NCBI GenBank assembly: GCA_964498755.1
Contig: CAZCIB010000041.1
Location: 1-22,157, forward strand
Origin: RZZS01 sp964498755
Lineage (GTDB): Bacteria > Pseudomonadota > Alphaproteobacteria > Micavibrionales > Micavibrionaceae
Length of the DNA: 22,157 nucleotides
Direction: 5' to 3'
Shown piece by piece: positions 13,978 through 21,002 of the stretch. A program made the translations under genes and the position numbers. The notes beneath the pieces were generated by a model. The model was not told where the DNA came from. It saw only the letters and a program-made list of their open reading frames with translations, and did no database searches. Positions within the stretch are counted from its first letter, which is position 1. The number at the start of each line of letters is the position of its first letter.

Positions 13978-14079
13978 AGTTGCGAGTGGTGAGTCGTGAG
14001 TAGCAAGCTTTATTCTTAAGCATTATACATTTTTCGAACTATAAACTGTTTACTCGCAACTCGCTACTCATGACTCCAA
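13978..14079. repeat. Inverted pair of heptamer arrays between GNAT and mgtE
   Basis: On the left are four 7-mers in phase: AGTTGCG, AGTGGTG, AGTCGTG, AGTAGCA (13978-14005). On the right is an inverted array, ACTCGCA, ACTCGCT, ACTCATG, ACTCCAA (14052-14079). Bases 13991-14007 can pair with 14060-14076 over 17 positions with one wobble and one mismatch, leaving an AT-rich loop of about 52 bases. The right array ends at the mgtE stop codon and the left array begins four bases from the GNAT start, so the repeats fill the whole spacer. The left array is closely related to the one inside dxs (484-518). Confidence 0.75.
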
Positions 14080-14080
14080 A

Positions 14081-15466
14081 CTAAACCAATACCAGCGCGG
14101 CCAGTCCTAAAAACGCGAAAAAGCCGACGACGTCCGTGACGGTTGTCAAGAAAACGGTCGAGGCCACGGCGGGATCGATTTTCATTTTGTTTAAGAGGAT
14201 TGGTATGCCCGCCCCGAAAAATCCGGCGCAAAAAAGATTCACGATCATGGCGACGCCGATGACGCCGCCAAGCAAGGGGTTCTGGAACCACAGCGCGGCG
14301 ACAATTCCCGTTATGACGGCGAACGCCGCGCCATTGAGACTGGCAACTGCCGTTTCTTTCCAGACAATGCGCATGGCGTTCGCGCCGGAAATCTCCCTTG
14401 TCGCAAGAGCGCGCACGGCGATGGTCAATGCCTGCGTGCCCGCATTGCCGCCCATTGAGGCGACGATCGGCATCAGAACGGCCAGCGCGACGAGCTGGTC
14501 TATGGTGGTGTCGAAAAAGCTGATGACGACCGAGGCGAGAACAGCCGTGATCAGATTGACGAGCAGCCATTTAAAGCGCGAAAACGTCGTCTTCCAGAAC
14601 GTGCGGTAGAGATCGCCGCCCTCGACGCCGCTCATCTTCATGATGTCTTCTTCGGCTTCTTCGTGGATGACGTCCATGACGTCGTCGATGGTGATCACGC
14701 CGATGAGCCGTCCGCTTTCGTCGACGACCGGCGCGGAGGAGAGCTCTTCGCGGCGGAAGACGTGCGTGACTTCTTCCTGGTCCATCTCGGCGGGGATCGG
14801 GTGCGTGTTATCAAGGCGCAGGTTTTCGATCTTTTCCGAGCGCCGGGCGCGGACTAACCTGTTCAGCGGGATTTCCCCGACGACGTGATAGGCCGGATCA
14901 ATGACAAAAATATCAAAGAAGTCTTCGGGCAATTCATCGCCCGCCGCGCGCAGGTAATCGATCGTCTTTCCCACCGTCCAGAATTGCGGGATCGCGATGA
15001 ACTCGCGCTGCATCAAACGGCCCGCGCTCTCCTCGGGGAAGTTCAGGCCTTCCTCAAGAACGATCCTCGTGCGGTAAGAGAGCTTGCGGATGATCTCTTT
15101 CTGGAAGTCTTCGTCGAGGTTCAGGATGATATCGAGCGCGTCGTCACTGTCGAGTTCGGCGACGATCTTCGCGACCTTGTCCGCGGGCATGACCGAAAGC
15201 GTGTTTTTGCGCAGCTCAGGGTCTAAATAGAAATACGTGTAGGGGGCAATCTCGTCGGCGTGGTTTTCGAGAACGGTCTTGCGGTTGTCATCATCGAGCT
15301 TTTCAAGAAGCTCGGCCGTGTCGGCTTCGTTGAGAACCTCCAGAACCTCGCTGACTTTGGGAGTCTCTTCGTTATCAAGCGCGACGGCGACCTCGCGGAT
15401 CTGCTCGTCGCTGAGGCCCTGCTGGTTGTCCTGTTCGTTTTGTTCCTGAATTGCGGCGTCCGTCAT
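14081..15466 (-). CDS. mgtE: MgtE-family magnesium transporter
   Basis: MgtE is an inner-membrane Mg2+ channel gated by cytoplasmic Mg2+. From the ATG at 15466 it is 461 aa, the usual length. Order: MgtE_N superhelix (about 35-150), two CBS domains (about 155-275, with PVVDESGRLIGVITIDDVMD), a connecting helix, then about five membrane helices (about 300-461). GGNAGTQ (339-345) and the pore aspartate region KIDPAVAS (429-436, Asp431) are present, so the transporter looks functional. The open frame runs 54 codons further upstream, but those residues have no family resemblance and cross the repeat-rich spacer, so I reject them. No Shine-Dalgarno precedes the ATG; TATACT (15479-15474) lies seven bases before it, which would suit a leaderless mRNA. 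It is downstream of maeB. Confidence 0.95.
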   Translation of the reverse strand: MTDAAIQEQNEQDNQQGLSDEQIREVAVALDNEETPKVSEVLEVLNEADTAELLEKLDDDNRKTVLENHADEIAPYTYFYLDPELRKNTLSVMPADKVAKIVAELDSDDALDIILNLDEDFQKEIIRKLSYRTRIVLEEGLNFPEESAGRLMQREFIAIPQFWTVGKTIDYLRAAGDELPEDFFDIFVIDPAYHVVGEIPLNRLVRARRSEKIENLRLDNTHPIPAEMDQEEVTHVFRREELSSAPVVDESGRLIGVITIDDVMDVIHEEAEEDIMKMSGVEGGDLYRTFWKTTFSRFKWLLVNLITAVLASVVISFFDTTIDQLVALAVLMPIVASMGGNAGTQALTIAVRALATREISGANAMRIVWKETAVASLNGAAFAVITGIVAALWFQNPLLGGVIGVAMIVNLFCAGFFGAGIPILLNKMKIDPAVASTVFLTTVTDVVGFFAFLGLAALVLV

Positions 15467-15524
15467 GCGCGGGAGTATAATAGCGGGCCGGGTATGGGGA
15501 TAGTGTTTTCTTTTTTCCCCGGCG

Positions 15525-15589
15525 GCAAATTGAAGCAAATTGGGAGCAAATTGAGGACGAAGTAAAAAACGCGGTTTTACTCTGTCCTC
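15525..15589. repeat. Short direct repeats and long hairpin between maeB and mgtE
   Basis: GCAAATTG occurs three times at 15525, 15535 and 15546 (spacing 10 and 11 bp). It is followed by an inverted repeat: GAGGAC (15553-15558) with GTCCTC (15584-15589), and inside it GTAAAA (15562-15567) with TTTTAC (15575-15580). The stem is about 15 bp with one mismatch and a loop of seven. It may end maeB transcripts or control read-through into mgtE, but the T-run expected of an intrinsic terminator on the minus strand is missing. Confidence 0.5.
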
Positions 15590-15611
15590 GTTTTGGATAT
15601 CCCGTATCGAA

Positions 15612-17894
15612 TTATTTCCCCGCCTCAAATACCTGCGCGCCGACGCAGGAAATCGCGGCCATGTTGACGATGCCGCGGACTGTCGCGGACGGCGTGAGGA
15701 TATGGACGGGACGCGCCGCTCCGAGCAGGAGCGGGCCTATGGTCGTCGCGTCGGCGAGCATCTTGATCATGTTGAAAGAGATATTGGCGGCGTCCGAGGT
15801 CGGCATAACGAGTAAATTCGCTTCGCCTTTCAGCGTCGAATCGAGCAGGATCAGGTCGCGGATGCTCTGCGAGAGCGCGCAGTCGGCGTGCATTTCTCCG
15901 TCGATTTCAAGGGCCGGGTCGCGGTCTTTGAGCGCGGCGGTGGCGGCGCGCATCTTGCGCGCGCTTTCGGTGTCTTCCGTGCCGAAATCGGAACTGGAGA
16001 GCAGCGCGACTTTGGGCGTAATTCCGAAACGCCGGATTTCTTCCGCCGCCAGCAAGGTCATTTCCTCAACCTGCGCGGCGGACGGGTCCGGATTGACGTG
16101 CGTGTCGCAGACAAAATAAGTTCCTTTCGAGAGCATGGCGATGCGCAGAGCCGCGGCGGTTTCGACGCCATCCTTCAGGCCGATAATGTCGATCACGTCG
16201 TTCAGATGCTGGCGGAACAGTCCCGTCGTCCCGCAGATCAGCGCATCCGCGTCGTTTTTATGAACGAGCAGCGCGCCGATGACGGTCGCGTTCGTATGCA
16301 AAACGGTCCGCGCCACGGCCGGCGTAACGCCGCGCCGGGCCATCAGGCCCTGATACGTCGTCCAGTAATCGTGATAGCGGGGATCGTCTTCCGGGTCGAC
16401 GATCTCGATATCCTTTTCCATGTCGAAGCGCAGACCGTATTTTTCGATACGTTTGCGGATGACGCGTTTCCTGCCGACAAGAACAGGCTTTGCGACGCCG
16501 TCGTCCAGAATGACCTGCACGGCGCGCAGGACGCGCTCTTCCTCGCCTTCAGAGAAAGCGACGCGTTTGGGCTCGTGCCGCGCCTTTTCGAAAATCGGGC
16601 GCATGACGAGCTGGCTGCGGAAGAAAATCTGCTCAAGTTCGTGACGGTAGGCGTCGAAATCCTCGATCGGCTTTGTCGCGACGCCGCTCTCCATTGCGGC
16701 TTTGGCCACGGCGACGGGAAGCTCTGTAATCAAACGCGGGTCCAGCGGCTTGGGAATAAGGTAGTCTGCGCCGAATTGCAGCTCTTCCTCGACGTAGGCG
16801 GTGGCGACCTCGGCGGAAACCTCCTTGCGGGTCAGGTTCGCTATCGCGTGGACGCAGGCGATTTTCATTTCTTCGTTAATCGCGCTCGCGCCGACATCCA
16901 GCGCGCCGCGGAACAGGAACGGAAAGCATAAGACGTTATTCACCTGGTTCGGGAAGTCGGAGCGGCCCGTGCAGATAATCGCATCCGGCTTTCCGGCTTT
17001 CGCCTCGTCCGGCATGATCTCGGGCGTCGGGTTGGCGAGCGCCATAATCAGCGGCGCATCGGCCATGGTCGCGGCCATGTCCTTCGTCACCATGTTTGGC
17101 CCCGAAAGCCCGAGGAATATATCCGCGCCCTCCAGCGCGTCCGCGAGCGTGCGCGCATTGGTTTTTGACGTGTAGCGCGCTTTTTCCGCGTCCATGTCTT
17201 CTTCGCGGCCCTCATAGATCACGCCTTTTCTGTCACAGACAACGGTGTTTTCTTTTTTGAGGCCGATCTGGGTGAGAAGGTTCAGACAGGCAATCGCGCT
17301 CGCCCCCGCGCCGTTACAGACGAGGCGGATGTTCTCCGGCTTGCGGCCCGAATAATGAATCCAGTTGAGAAACGCCGCGCCGACGATAATCGCCGTGCCG
17401 TGCTGGTCGTCGTGAAAGACGGGAATGTTCATACGTTCTTTAAGGCGGCGCTCAATCTCGAAACATTCCGGGGCCTTGATGTCCTCAAGGTTAATGCCGC
17501 CGAAGCTCGGCTCCAGCGCAGCGACGATGTCGACGAATTTATCGACGTCGGTTTCGTCAACCTCAATATCGATGGAGTCGATATTGGCGAATTTTTTGAA
17601 GAGCACCGACTTGCCCTCCATCACCGGCTTGGAGGCGAGCGCGCCGATATTCCCAAGCCCCAGCACCGCCGTACCGTTGGAAATCACGGCGACGACATTG
17701 CCGCGCGAGGTGTATTCGAGCGCCTTCAGCGGGTCCTTGGCGATTTCCTCGCAGGGCGCGGCGACTCCCGGCGAGTAGGCGAGCGCAAGGTCGCGCTGCG
17801 TCGCCATCGGCTTGGTGGCTTTAATCGCGATTTTTCCTGGGCGCGGCGAGCGGTGATATTCGAGGGCGGCTTCTTTTATTCTGTTATCGGTCAT
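15612..17894 (-). CDS. maeB: NADP-dependent malic enzyme with C-terminal phosphotransacetylase-like domain
   Basis: MaeB oxidatively decarboxylates malate to pyruvate and makes NADPH. The protein is 760 aa, standard for the two-domain bacterial form. The N-terminal half has AYSPGVAAPC (39-48), the metal and substrate region VFHDDQHGTA (159-168, Asp162/Asp163) and the nucleotide-binding GAGASA (195-200). From about residue 430 the protein resembles phosphotransacetylase (for example GALLVHKNDADALICGTTG); in this family that part is regulatory, sensing acetyl-CoA. The start ATG lies in a heptamer array (17881-17936), which covers the first codons and the place where a ribosome site would be; no Shine-Dalgarno is seen. 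The N-terminal sequence fits the family, so this start is likely right. Confidence 0.96.
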   Translation of the reverse strand: MTDNRIKEAALEYHRSPRPGKIAIKATKPMATQRDLALAYSPGVAAPCEEIAKDPLKALEYTSRGNVVAVISNGTAVLGLGNIGALASKPVMEGKSVLFKKFANIDSIDIEVDETDVDKFVDIVAALEPSFGGINLEDIKAPECFEIERRLKERMNIPVFHDDQHGTAIIVGAAFLNWIHYSGRKPENIRLVCNGAGASAIACLNLLTQIGLKKENTVVCDRKGVIYEGREEDMDAEKARYTSKTNARTLADALEGADIFLGLSGPNMVTKDMAATMADAPLIMALANPTPEIMPDEAKAGKPDAIICTGRSDFPNQVNNVLCFPFLFRGALDVGASAINEEMKIACVHAIANLTRKEVSAEVATAYVEEELQFGADYLIPKPLDPRLITELPVAVAKAAMESGVATKPIEDFDAYRHELEQIFFRSQLVMRPIFEKARHEPKRVAFSEGEEERVLRAVQVILDDGVAKPVLVGRKRVIRKRIEKYGLRFDMEKDIEIVDPEDDPRYHDYWTTYQGLMARRGVTPAVARTVLHTNATVIGALLVHKNDADALICGTTGLFRQHLNDVIDIIGLKDGVETAAALRIAMLSKGTYFVCDTHVNPDPSAAQVEEMTLLAAEEIRRFGITPKVALLSSSDFGTEDTESARKMRAATAALKDRDPALEIDGEMHADCALSQSIRDLILLDSTLKGEANLLVMPTSDAANISFNMIKMLADATTIGPLLLGAARPVHILTPSATVRGIVNMAAISCVGAQVFEAGK

Positions 17895-17936
17895 CAGTTA
17901 TCAGTTGCCTGTTGTCAGTTGTCAGTTGTCAGTTAT
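17881..17936. repeat. Eight-unit heptamer array across the maeB start codon
   Basis: Eight consecutive 7-mers in perfect phase on the plus strand: CTGTTAT, CGGTCAT, CAGTTAT, CAGTTGC, CTGTTGT, CAGTTGT, CAGTTGT, CAGTTAT. The consensus is CAGTTRT. The complement of the maeB ATG is the last three bases of the second unit, so the array covers about the first four codons and 42 bases upstream. Such heptanucleotide arrays are known as short tandem repeats in cyanobacteria and some other bacteria. Confidence 0.85.
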
Positions 17937-17952
17937 CTTGGTATCTGGTTGC

Positions 17953-18297
17953 CTAGCCTACATTCAAATCTTTCCGCAGTCCGGCTTTTAGTTTTTCTTG
18001 CGCAATCATGCGACCATCAAAATTACCGTTGGTGTCTACAATCTCTTGAATTGCCTCCCTCGTGCTCTTGGGCGCAACCAATTCACAACTCATTTGCCAA
18101 TAGGCAAAATTTTTTGCTGCTGCATCTGTCTTTTCTACGGCGGCTTTATGGTAGGCTTCCAGAAGCCCTATGTAACATTCCTTCTTTTCCTGAAAGTTCC
18201 TTTTTGCAACGTAAGAACGGTGAGATAGCCACGATTGAATCAGGGCAGTTATTATGGCGCCAAGACCGAAAGCTGACAGGAACTCAATAGCGTTCAT
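17953..18297 (-). CDS. Hypothetical membrane-anchored small protein (114 aa)
   Basis: A 114-aa protein with one N-terminal membrane helix (about 5-24, FLSAFGLGAIITALIQSWL) and then a long charged helical part (SYVAKRNFQEKKECYIGLLEAYHKAA, about 29-55, and the rest). The pattern membrane helix > RNFQEKKE > YxGLLEAYHKAA is one I recall from uncharacterised bacterial proteins, without a known role. The start ATG overlaps the GIY-YIG stop (ATGA) and has AGAGG six bases upstream, so the two genes are translated from one message. The stop is 17 bp from the maeB heptamer array. Confidence 0.75.
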   Translation of the reverse strand: MNAIEFLSAFGLGAIITALIQSWLSHRSYVAKRNFQEKKECYIGLLEAYHKAAVEKTDAAAKNFAYWQMSCELVAPKSTREAIQEIVDTNGNFDGRMIAQEKLKAGLRKDLNVG

Positions 18298-18536
18298 AAC
18301 AACCTCTTCTTTGCAAAAGCTCTGCCGGAATGTGATTTCAAATATTTCTCAAATTCAAGAGCTTTATATTTATCAGGAAATGCACAGTACCACACAAGTT
18401 CCCATGGCGCATATTTTGAAGTGTGCGGTGAGTTGTCGGCGTTGTGATCGTCAATTCTTTGTTTAAGATCTTCGGATGCACCGGTGTATTCTTTGTCGGG
18501 AGAATTGACGCTGCGGATTATGTATGTGTACCACAT
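18294..18536 (-). CDS. GIY-YIG nuclease-superfamily protein (UPF0213/YhbQ-like)
   Basis: An 80-aa single-domain GIY-YIG protein. The motif halves are YTYIIRS (3-9) and KEYTGAS (15-21), then DLKQRIDDHN (23-32), SPHTSKYAPWELV (36-48) and the family ending FEKYLKSHSGRAFAKKRLL (62-80). Stand-alone proteins of this kind are often called excinuclease-like or putative endonucleases, and most are uncharacterised; some relatives act on branched or damaged DNA. The frame is open further upstream through the tRNA gene, but family length and the ATG at 18536 support this short form. There is no good ribosome site. The stop overlaps the next gene by four bases. Confidence 0.88.
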   Translation of the reverse strand: MWYTYIIRSVNSPDKEYTGASEDLKQRIDDHNADNSPHTSKYAPWELVWYCAFPDKYKALEFEKYLKSHSGRAFAKKRLL

Positions 18537-18618
18537 GTGAGTTGTTTTATGTGCTTGTCTGCGGCCCGTCTTCTTTTTCTCTTCGTTCAAACTACGCCGG
18601 GCACTGCTTCGCCTGTAT

Positions 18619-18656
18619 CGCCTTCTGCGTGGCTGCGCCACGCGAAGCCGAAGGCG
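18619..18656 (-). terminator. Nested hairpin just after tRNA-Leu
   Basis: CGCCTTC (18619-18625) pairs with GAAGGCG (18650-18656), and inside it GCGTGGC (18627-18633) pairs with GCCACGC (18637-18643). It begins six bases past the 3' end of the tRNA on the minus strand. It is stable and well placed to end the tRNA transcript, but there is no T-run, so it could instead be a dispersed palindromic repeat. Confidence 0.45.
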
Positions 18657-18661
18657 AAGCG

Positions 18662-18748
18662 TGGTGCGGCCGAGAAGACTCGAACTTCCACGGGATTTCT
18701 CCCACAAGATCCTTAGTCTTGCGCGTCTACCAATTCCGCCACGGCCGC
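18662..18748 (-). tRNA. tRNA-Leu (anticodon AAG), CCA encoded
   Basis: The minus strand folds as a class II tRNA: acceptor GCGGCCG/CGGCCGC, D arm with GGTAGA loop, anticodon stem CAAGA/TCTTG around loop CTAAGGA, long variable arm GGGA-GAAA-TCCC, and T arm with loop TTCGAGT. It has A73 and an encoded CCA, and is 87 nt in all. The long variable arm, A73 and anticodon identify leucine. The anticodon at 18714-18712 is AAG, with A at position 34, where a bacterial tRNA reading CUU/CUC normally has G (GAG). The gene stands alone between protein genes on the same strand. Confidence 0.93.
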
Positions 18749-18787
18749 ACACCGGTAGCGTTAGGGGTAATAGCAAATTCTTTCAGA

Positions 18788-19411
18788 TCAGGCAAGGGAA
18801 ATGCCATCGGGTTTGATCTTAACCGGCTTTTCGAGCTCGCGCATCTCTGTAAGGTAAGGTTTAACAACCTGTAGTCCGTAGAATCCATATTGACCGGACA
18901 GGTCAAAATGGTTTTCAACCGATGGCGCATCCGGCGAGCGTCCCTCATTCAAAGCTTCCAGTCTGATTTCTGCTTCGCGTTTTAATTCTTTCAATATATC
19001 TTTGAGGTAACCTTTGTATTTGATTCCTCCGCCCTTTTCGAACGCTTCCGAGGCCGTACGCTCGTATAGCGTGTTTTTGTAGTACGCTTTTAATTCTTCA
19101 GGAGAAATTCTTAGGTTTTTCAGGCCCATGCGTAACGCAGATTTTAAGCGCTCGGTCGAGTCTTTATTATAGATTCTTTCACAATAAGCGTCGCCTTTTG
19201 CGTAGCCTTCCAAAGCCTTCTCTGCCCGGGCAATAAATTCCTTCAGCTCTTCGGTTCTTTCCTCGATTATTTTTGTGCCGAATATAGGTATATCGCTTCC
19301 GAAGCCGTGGTCGATTTCGGCGAGGCGCGGCTTGTCCGCAATTCGTCTGAAGGTATCGATGCAGATATGCGCGTAATCCTCAGCGCCCCCGCTCATTTCA
19401 GCGTCATTCAT
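18788..19411 (-). CDS. Hypothetical protein, probable distant paralog of its upstream neighbour (207 aa)
   Basis: An unrecognised 207-aa protein, mostly helical and strongly charged, without signal peptide or membrane segment. The ATG at 19411 has GGAG about 11 bases upstream; Met6 is a second possibility. Residues about 87-150 (STERLKSALRMGLKNLRISPEELKAYY and LKDILKELKREAEIRLEAL) align loosely with residues about 105-175 of the next gene upstream, which has the same size and strand. Base composition is more A/T-rich than the core genes. tRNA-Leu follows 40 bp downstream. Function cannot be inferred. Confidence 0.75.
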   Translation of the reverse strand: MNDAEMSGGAEDYAHICIDTFRRIADKPRLAEIDHGFGSDIPIFGTKIIEERTEELKEFIARAEKALEGYAKGDAYCERIYNKDSTERLKSALRMGLKNLRISPEELKAYYKNTLYERTASEAFEKGGGIKYKGYLKDILKELKREAEIRLEALNEGRSPDAPSVENHFDLSGQYGFYGLQVVKPYLTEMRELEKPVKIKPDGISLA

Positions 19412-19567
19412 CTCTAATTTGTCTCCGTAGCAAATAAGACAAAGTGGTCAACGCAGTAACTTGAAAATAAGTTCCAAATCTAGCCCTCTTTATACATAAG
19501 AGTCAATTGTTGCGTAGGAAAGGCAGCAATGCATTCTTTGCATTGTCCGCTGGCAACGTATGTAGGA

Positions 19568-20188
19568 TTAGAGCTCAAGGCTCTGATATATATCACTTTT
19601 CTCGTAATGCTTACAGATTGGGCCAGAAAAACGCCCTGGTTTGCCCCCGCGACGCATGTTGAGGCGCGCAAGAGCCTCTTGCCGCATATCTTCAATGATC
19701 ATTTCCAAGGATTTCTTGATCGTTGCCGAAGGCGCCGTTTTTTCATCGCCCAGCGAATGAATGGCCCTTCTGCATCCGGCGCGATCCGCATAAATTTCGA
19801 GGAGTTCGGCGTAACTTAGTCTAAGCAGCTCTTTGCCGATAATGGCCGCGTCTTTCAAATCATCTAATTTACGCTCCGATTGCGTGTCCCTAAAAAGATC
19901 CGCAGTCATTCCGCAAAATTGACCAAGTTCACTGACTCTCTGTTCTCCCATAAGTCTATGCCCAGTCGCGCCATCGGGGTAATCGTAGTGATGCCCCAAG
20001 TCGGCTATGACTTTTTCCGGGTAATCTGCAAGCGCTTCCAATTCATATATGCAACGATCGACAGGTGAGGGCGCGATCCCTGTTATTTGCTTAACAAGGC
20101 ATATGTCATTTCCGTTCAAACCGTTTGCGGATTGACGAAAGACGCCTGCTATAGTTACGTAGACTGTACGCGCTATAAATTTTAACAT
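19568..20188 (-). CDS. Hypothetical protein, probable distant paralog of its downstream neighbour (206 aa)
   Basis: An unrecognised 206-aa protein with no clear known domain. The C-terminal half (LKDAAIIGKELLRLSYAELLEIY, then IKKSLEMIIEDMRQEALARL) shares a pattern with the following gene: L-K-x-A, G-x-x-x-L-R, E-L, Y, then a helix with E-A-x-x-R-L. The ATG at 20188 is only 28 bp from the divergent lipB start and lacks a ribosome site, so the true start may be internal, for example the TTG at residue 24; residues 1-23 resemble no family I know. The 156-bp gap to the next gene holds nothing I can identify. Confidence 0.65.
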   Translation of the reverse strand: MLKFIARTVYVTIAGVFRQSANGLNGNDICLVKQITGIAPSPVDRCIYELEALADYPEKVIADLGHHYDYPDGATGHRLMGEQRVSELGQFCGMTADLFRDTQSERKLDDLKDAAIIGKELLRLSYAELLEIYADRAGCRRAIHSLGDEKTAPSATIKKSLEMIIEDMRQEALARLNMRRGGKPGRFSGPICKHYEKSDIYQSLEL

Positions 20189-20216
20189 AACGTTTTTATG
20201 GCTTGGGTTTTACAGT

Positions 20217-20843
20217 ATGTCAAGTCCTATGAAATGGATTTATTCTGAAGGTCAGGTCATTTACCCAGACGCGCTCTCGTTCATGGAAGAGCGCGTGGCG
20301 GATATTTCGGCCGGACGCGCTGAAGAATGCGTCTGGCTACTCGAACATCCGCCGCTCTATACGGGCGGGACGAGCGCGAAGGACGCGGATTTGCTGGACG
20401 GCCGCTTTCCCGTCTACAAAACGGGCCGGGGCGGGGAGTATACCTATCACGGCCCCGGGCAGCGCGTCGCATATGTAATGATGGATTTACGCAAGCGCCA
20501 GAAAACCCCGGACATCAAGAAATATGTTTTTGATCTCGAGGACTGGATTATCCGGACTCTCGCCGCGTTCGACATTCAGGGCGAGCGGCGCGCAGGCCGC
20601 GTTGGCATCTGGGTCGCGACGCCGGAAGGCGAGAAGAAAATCGCCGCGATCGGCGTGCGCATCCGCCGCTGGGTCACGTTTCATGGCATCGCCATTAACG
20701 TTGATCCCGATCTCTCGCATTTCTCCGGCATCGTTCCCTGCGGCATCCGCGATTACGGCGTGACGTCGATGCGGGATTTGCTGGGCCGGGAGGTGAGCAT
20801 GGAAGAGGTGGATGCGGTTTTAAGAGAGAGTTTTTATCTGTGA
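20217..20843 (+). CDS. lipB: Lipoyl(octanoyl) transferase
   Basis: LipB moves an octanoyl group from acyl carrier protein to the lipoyl domains of 2-oxoacid dehydrogenases and the glycine cleavage H protein, the first step of lipoate synthesis. The protein is 208 aa, typical for the family. LEHPPLYTGGTSA (42-54), RGGEYTYHGPGQ (71-82; usually RGGQVTYHGPGQ), the catalytic lysine in KIAAIGVR (Lys141) and the catalytic cysteine in IVPCGI (Cys175) are all present. The family normally ends soon after this in the same manner. No Shine-Dalgarno is seen before the ATG, and the divergent neighbour starts 28 bp away, so any promoter must lie inside that gene's 5' end. It is monocistronic, convergent with the next gene. 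Confidence 0.95.
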   Translation: MSSPMKWIYSEGQVIYPDALSFMEERVADISAGRAEECVWLLEHPPLYTGGTSAKDADLLDGRFPVYKTGRGGEYTYHGPGQRVAYVMMDLRKRQKTPDIKKYVFDLEDWIIRTLAAFDIQGERRAGRVGIWVATPEGEKKIAAIGVRIRRWVTFHGIAINVDPDLSHFSGIVPCGIRDYGVTSMRDLLGREVSMEEVDAVLRESFYL

Positions 20844-20861
20844 GCTAAAACCATCTGAACA

Positions 20862-20992
20862 CGTCACCCCGGAGCCGGGCCTTTAGGCCCGGTTAAACAT
20901 CCGGGGTCCATGATGTGTGCAAGTGAAGCTTGCACGCTTTACTGGATCCCGTTTGTGCGAATTCTGCTTCGCAGGATGCCAACGGGATGACG
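20862..20992. repeat. Multi-hairpin palindromic repeat between lipB and the amidohydrolase
   Basis: The ends CGTCACCCCGG (20862-20872) and CGGGATGACG (20983-20992) are imperfect inverted repeats. Inside are three stem-loops: CCGGGCC/GGCCCGG (20875-20881, 20886-20892), GTGCAAG/CTTGCAC (20917-20923, 20929-20935), and ATCCCGTT/AACGGGAT (20946-20953, 20981-20988) enclosing TGCGAA/TTCGCA (20956-20961, 20968-20973). It fills most of the space between two convergent genes and could act as a two-way terminator. It has the look of the dispersed 'GTCATCCCG' repeats of alphaproteobacteria and is a different family from the copies at 2259 and 13288. Confidence 0.7.
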
Positions 20993-21002
20993 TTTAAGAA
21001 AA

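Noticed and set aside
15467..15628. N-terminal extension of MgtE by 54 residues
   Set aside because: Crosses direct repeats, a hairpin and the end of maeB, and shows no family similarity; the ATG at 15466 gives the normal length.
15888..16931. 347-aa open frame antisense to maeB
   Set aside because: maeB has full family motifs on the other strand; the antisense frame has no domain and a composition typical of a shadow frame.
17881..17936. CRISPR-like array
   Set aside because: Units are 7 bp and directly adjacent with no spacers; this is a short tandem repeat, not CRISPR.
18537..18776. Upstream extension of the GIY-YIG frame through the tRNA gene
   Set aside because: It would translate tRNA-Leu and a hairpin; the 80-aa form matches the family's length.
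19540..19551. GCATTGTCCGCT shared with positions 161-172
   Set aside because: A 12-base match between two places in 22 kb is expected by chance, and flanking bases do not extend it.
19412..19567. Possible short CxxC-containing protein in the gap between the two orphan genes
   Set aside because: The open frame overlaps the upstream gene out of frame and has no ribosome site; I see no supported feature in this gap.
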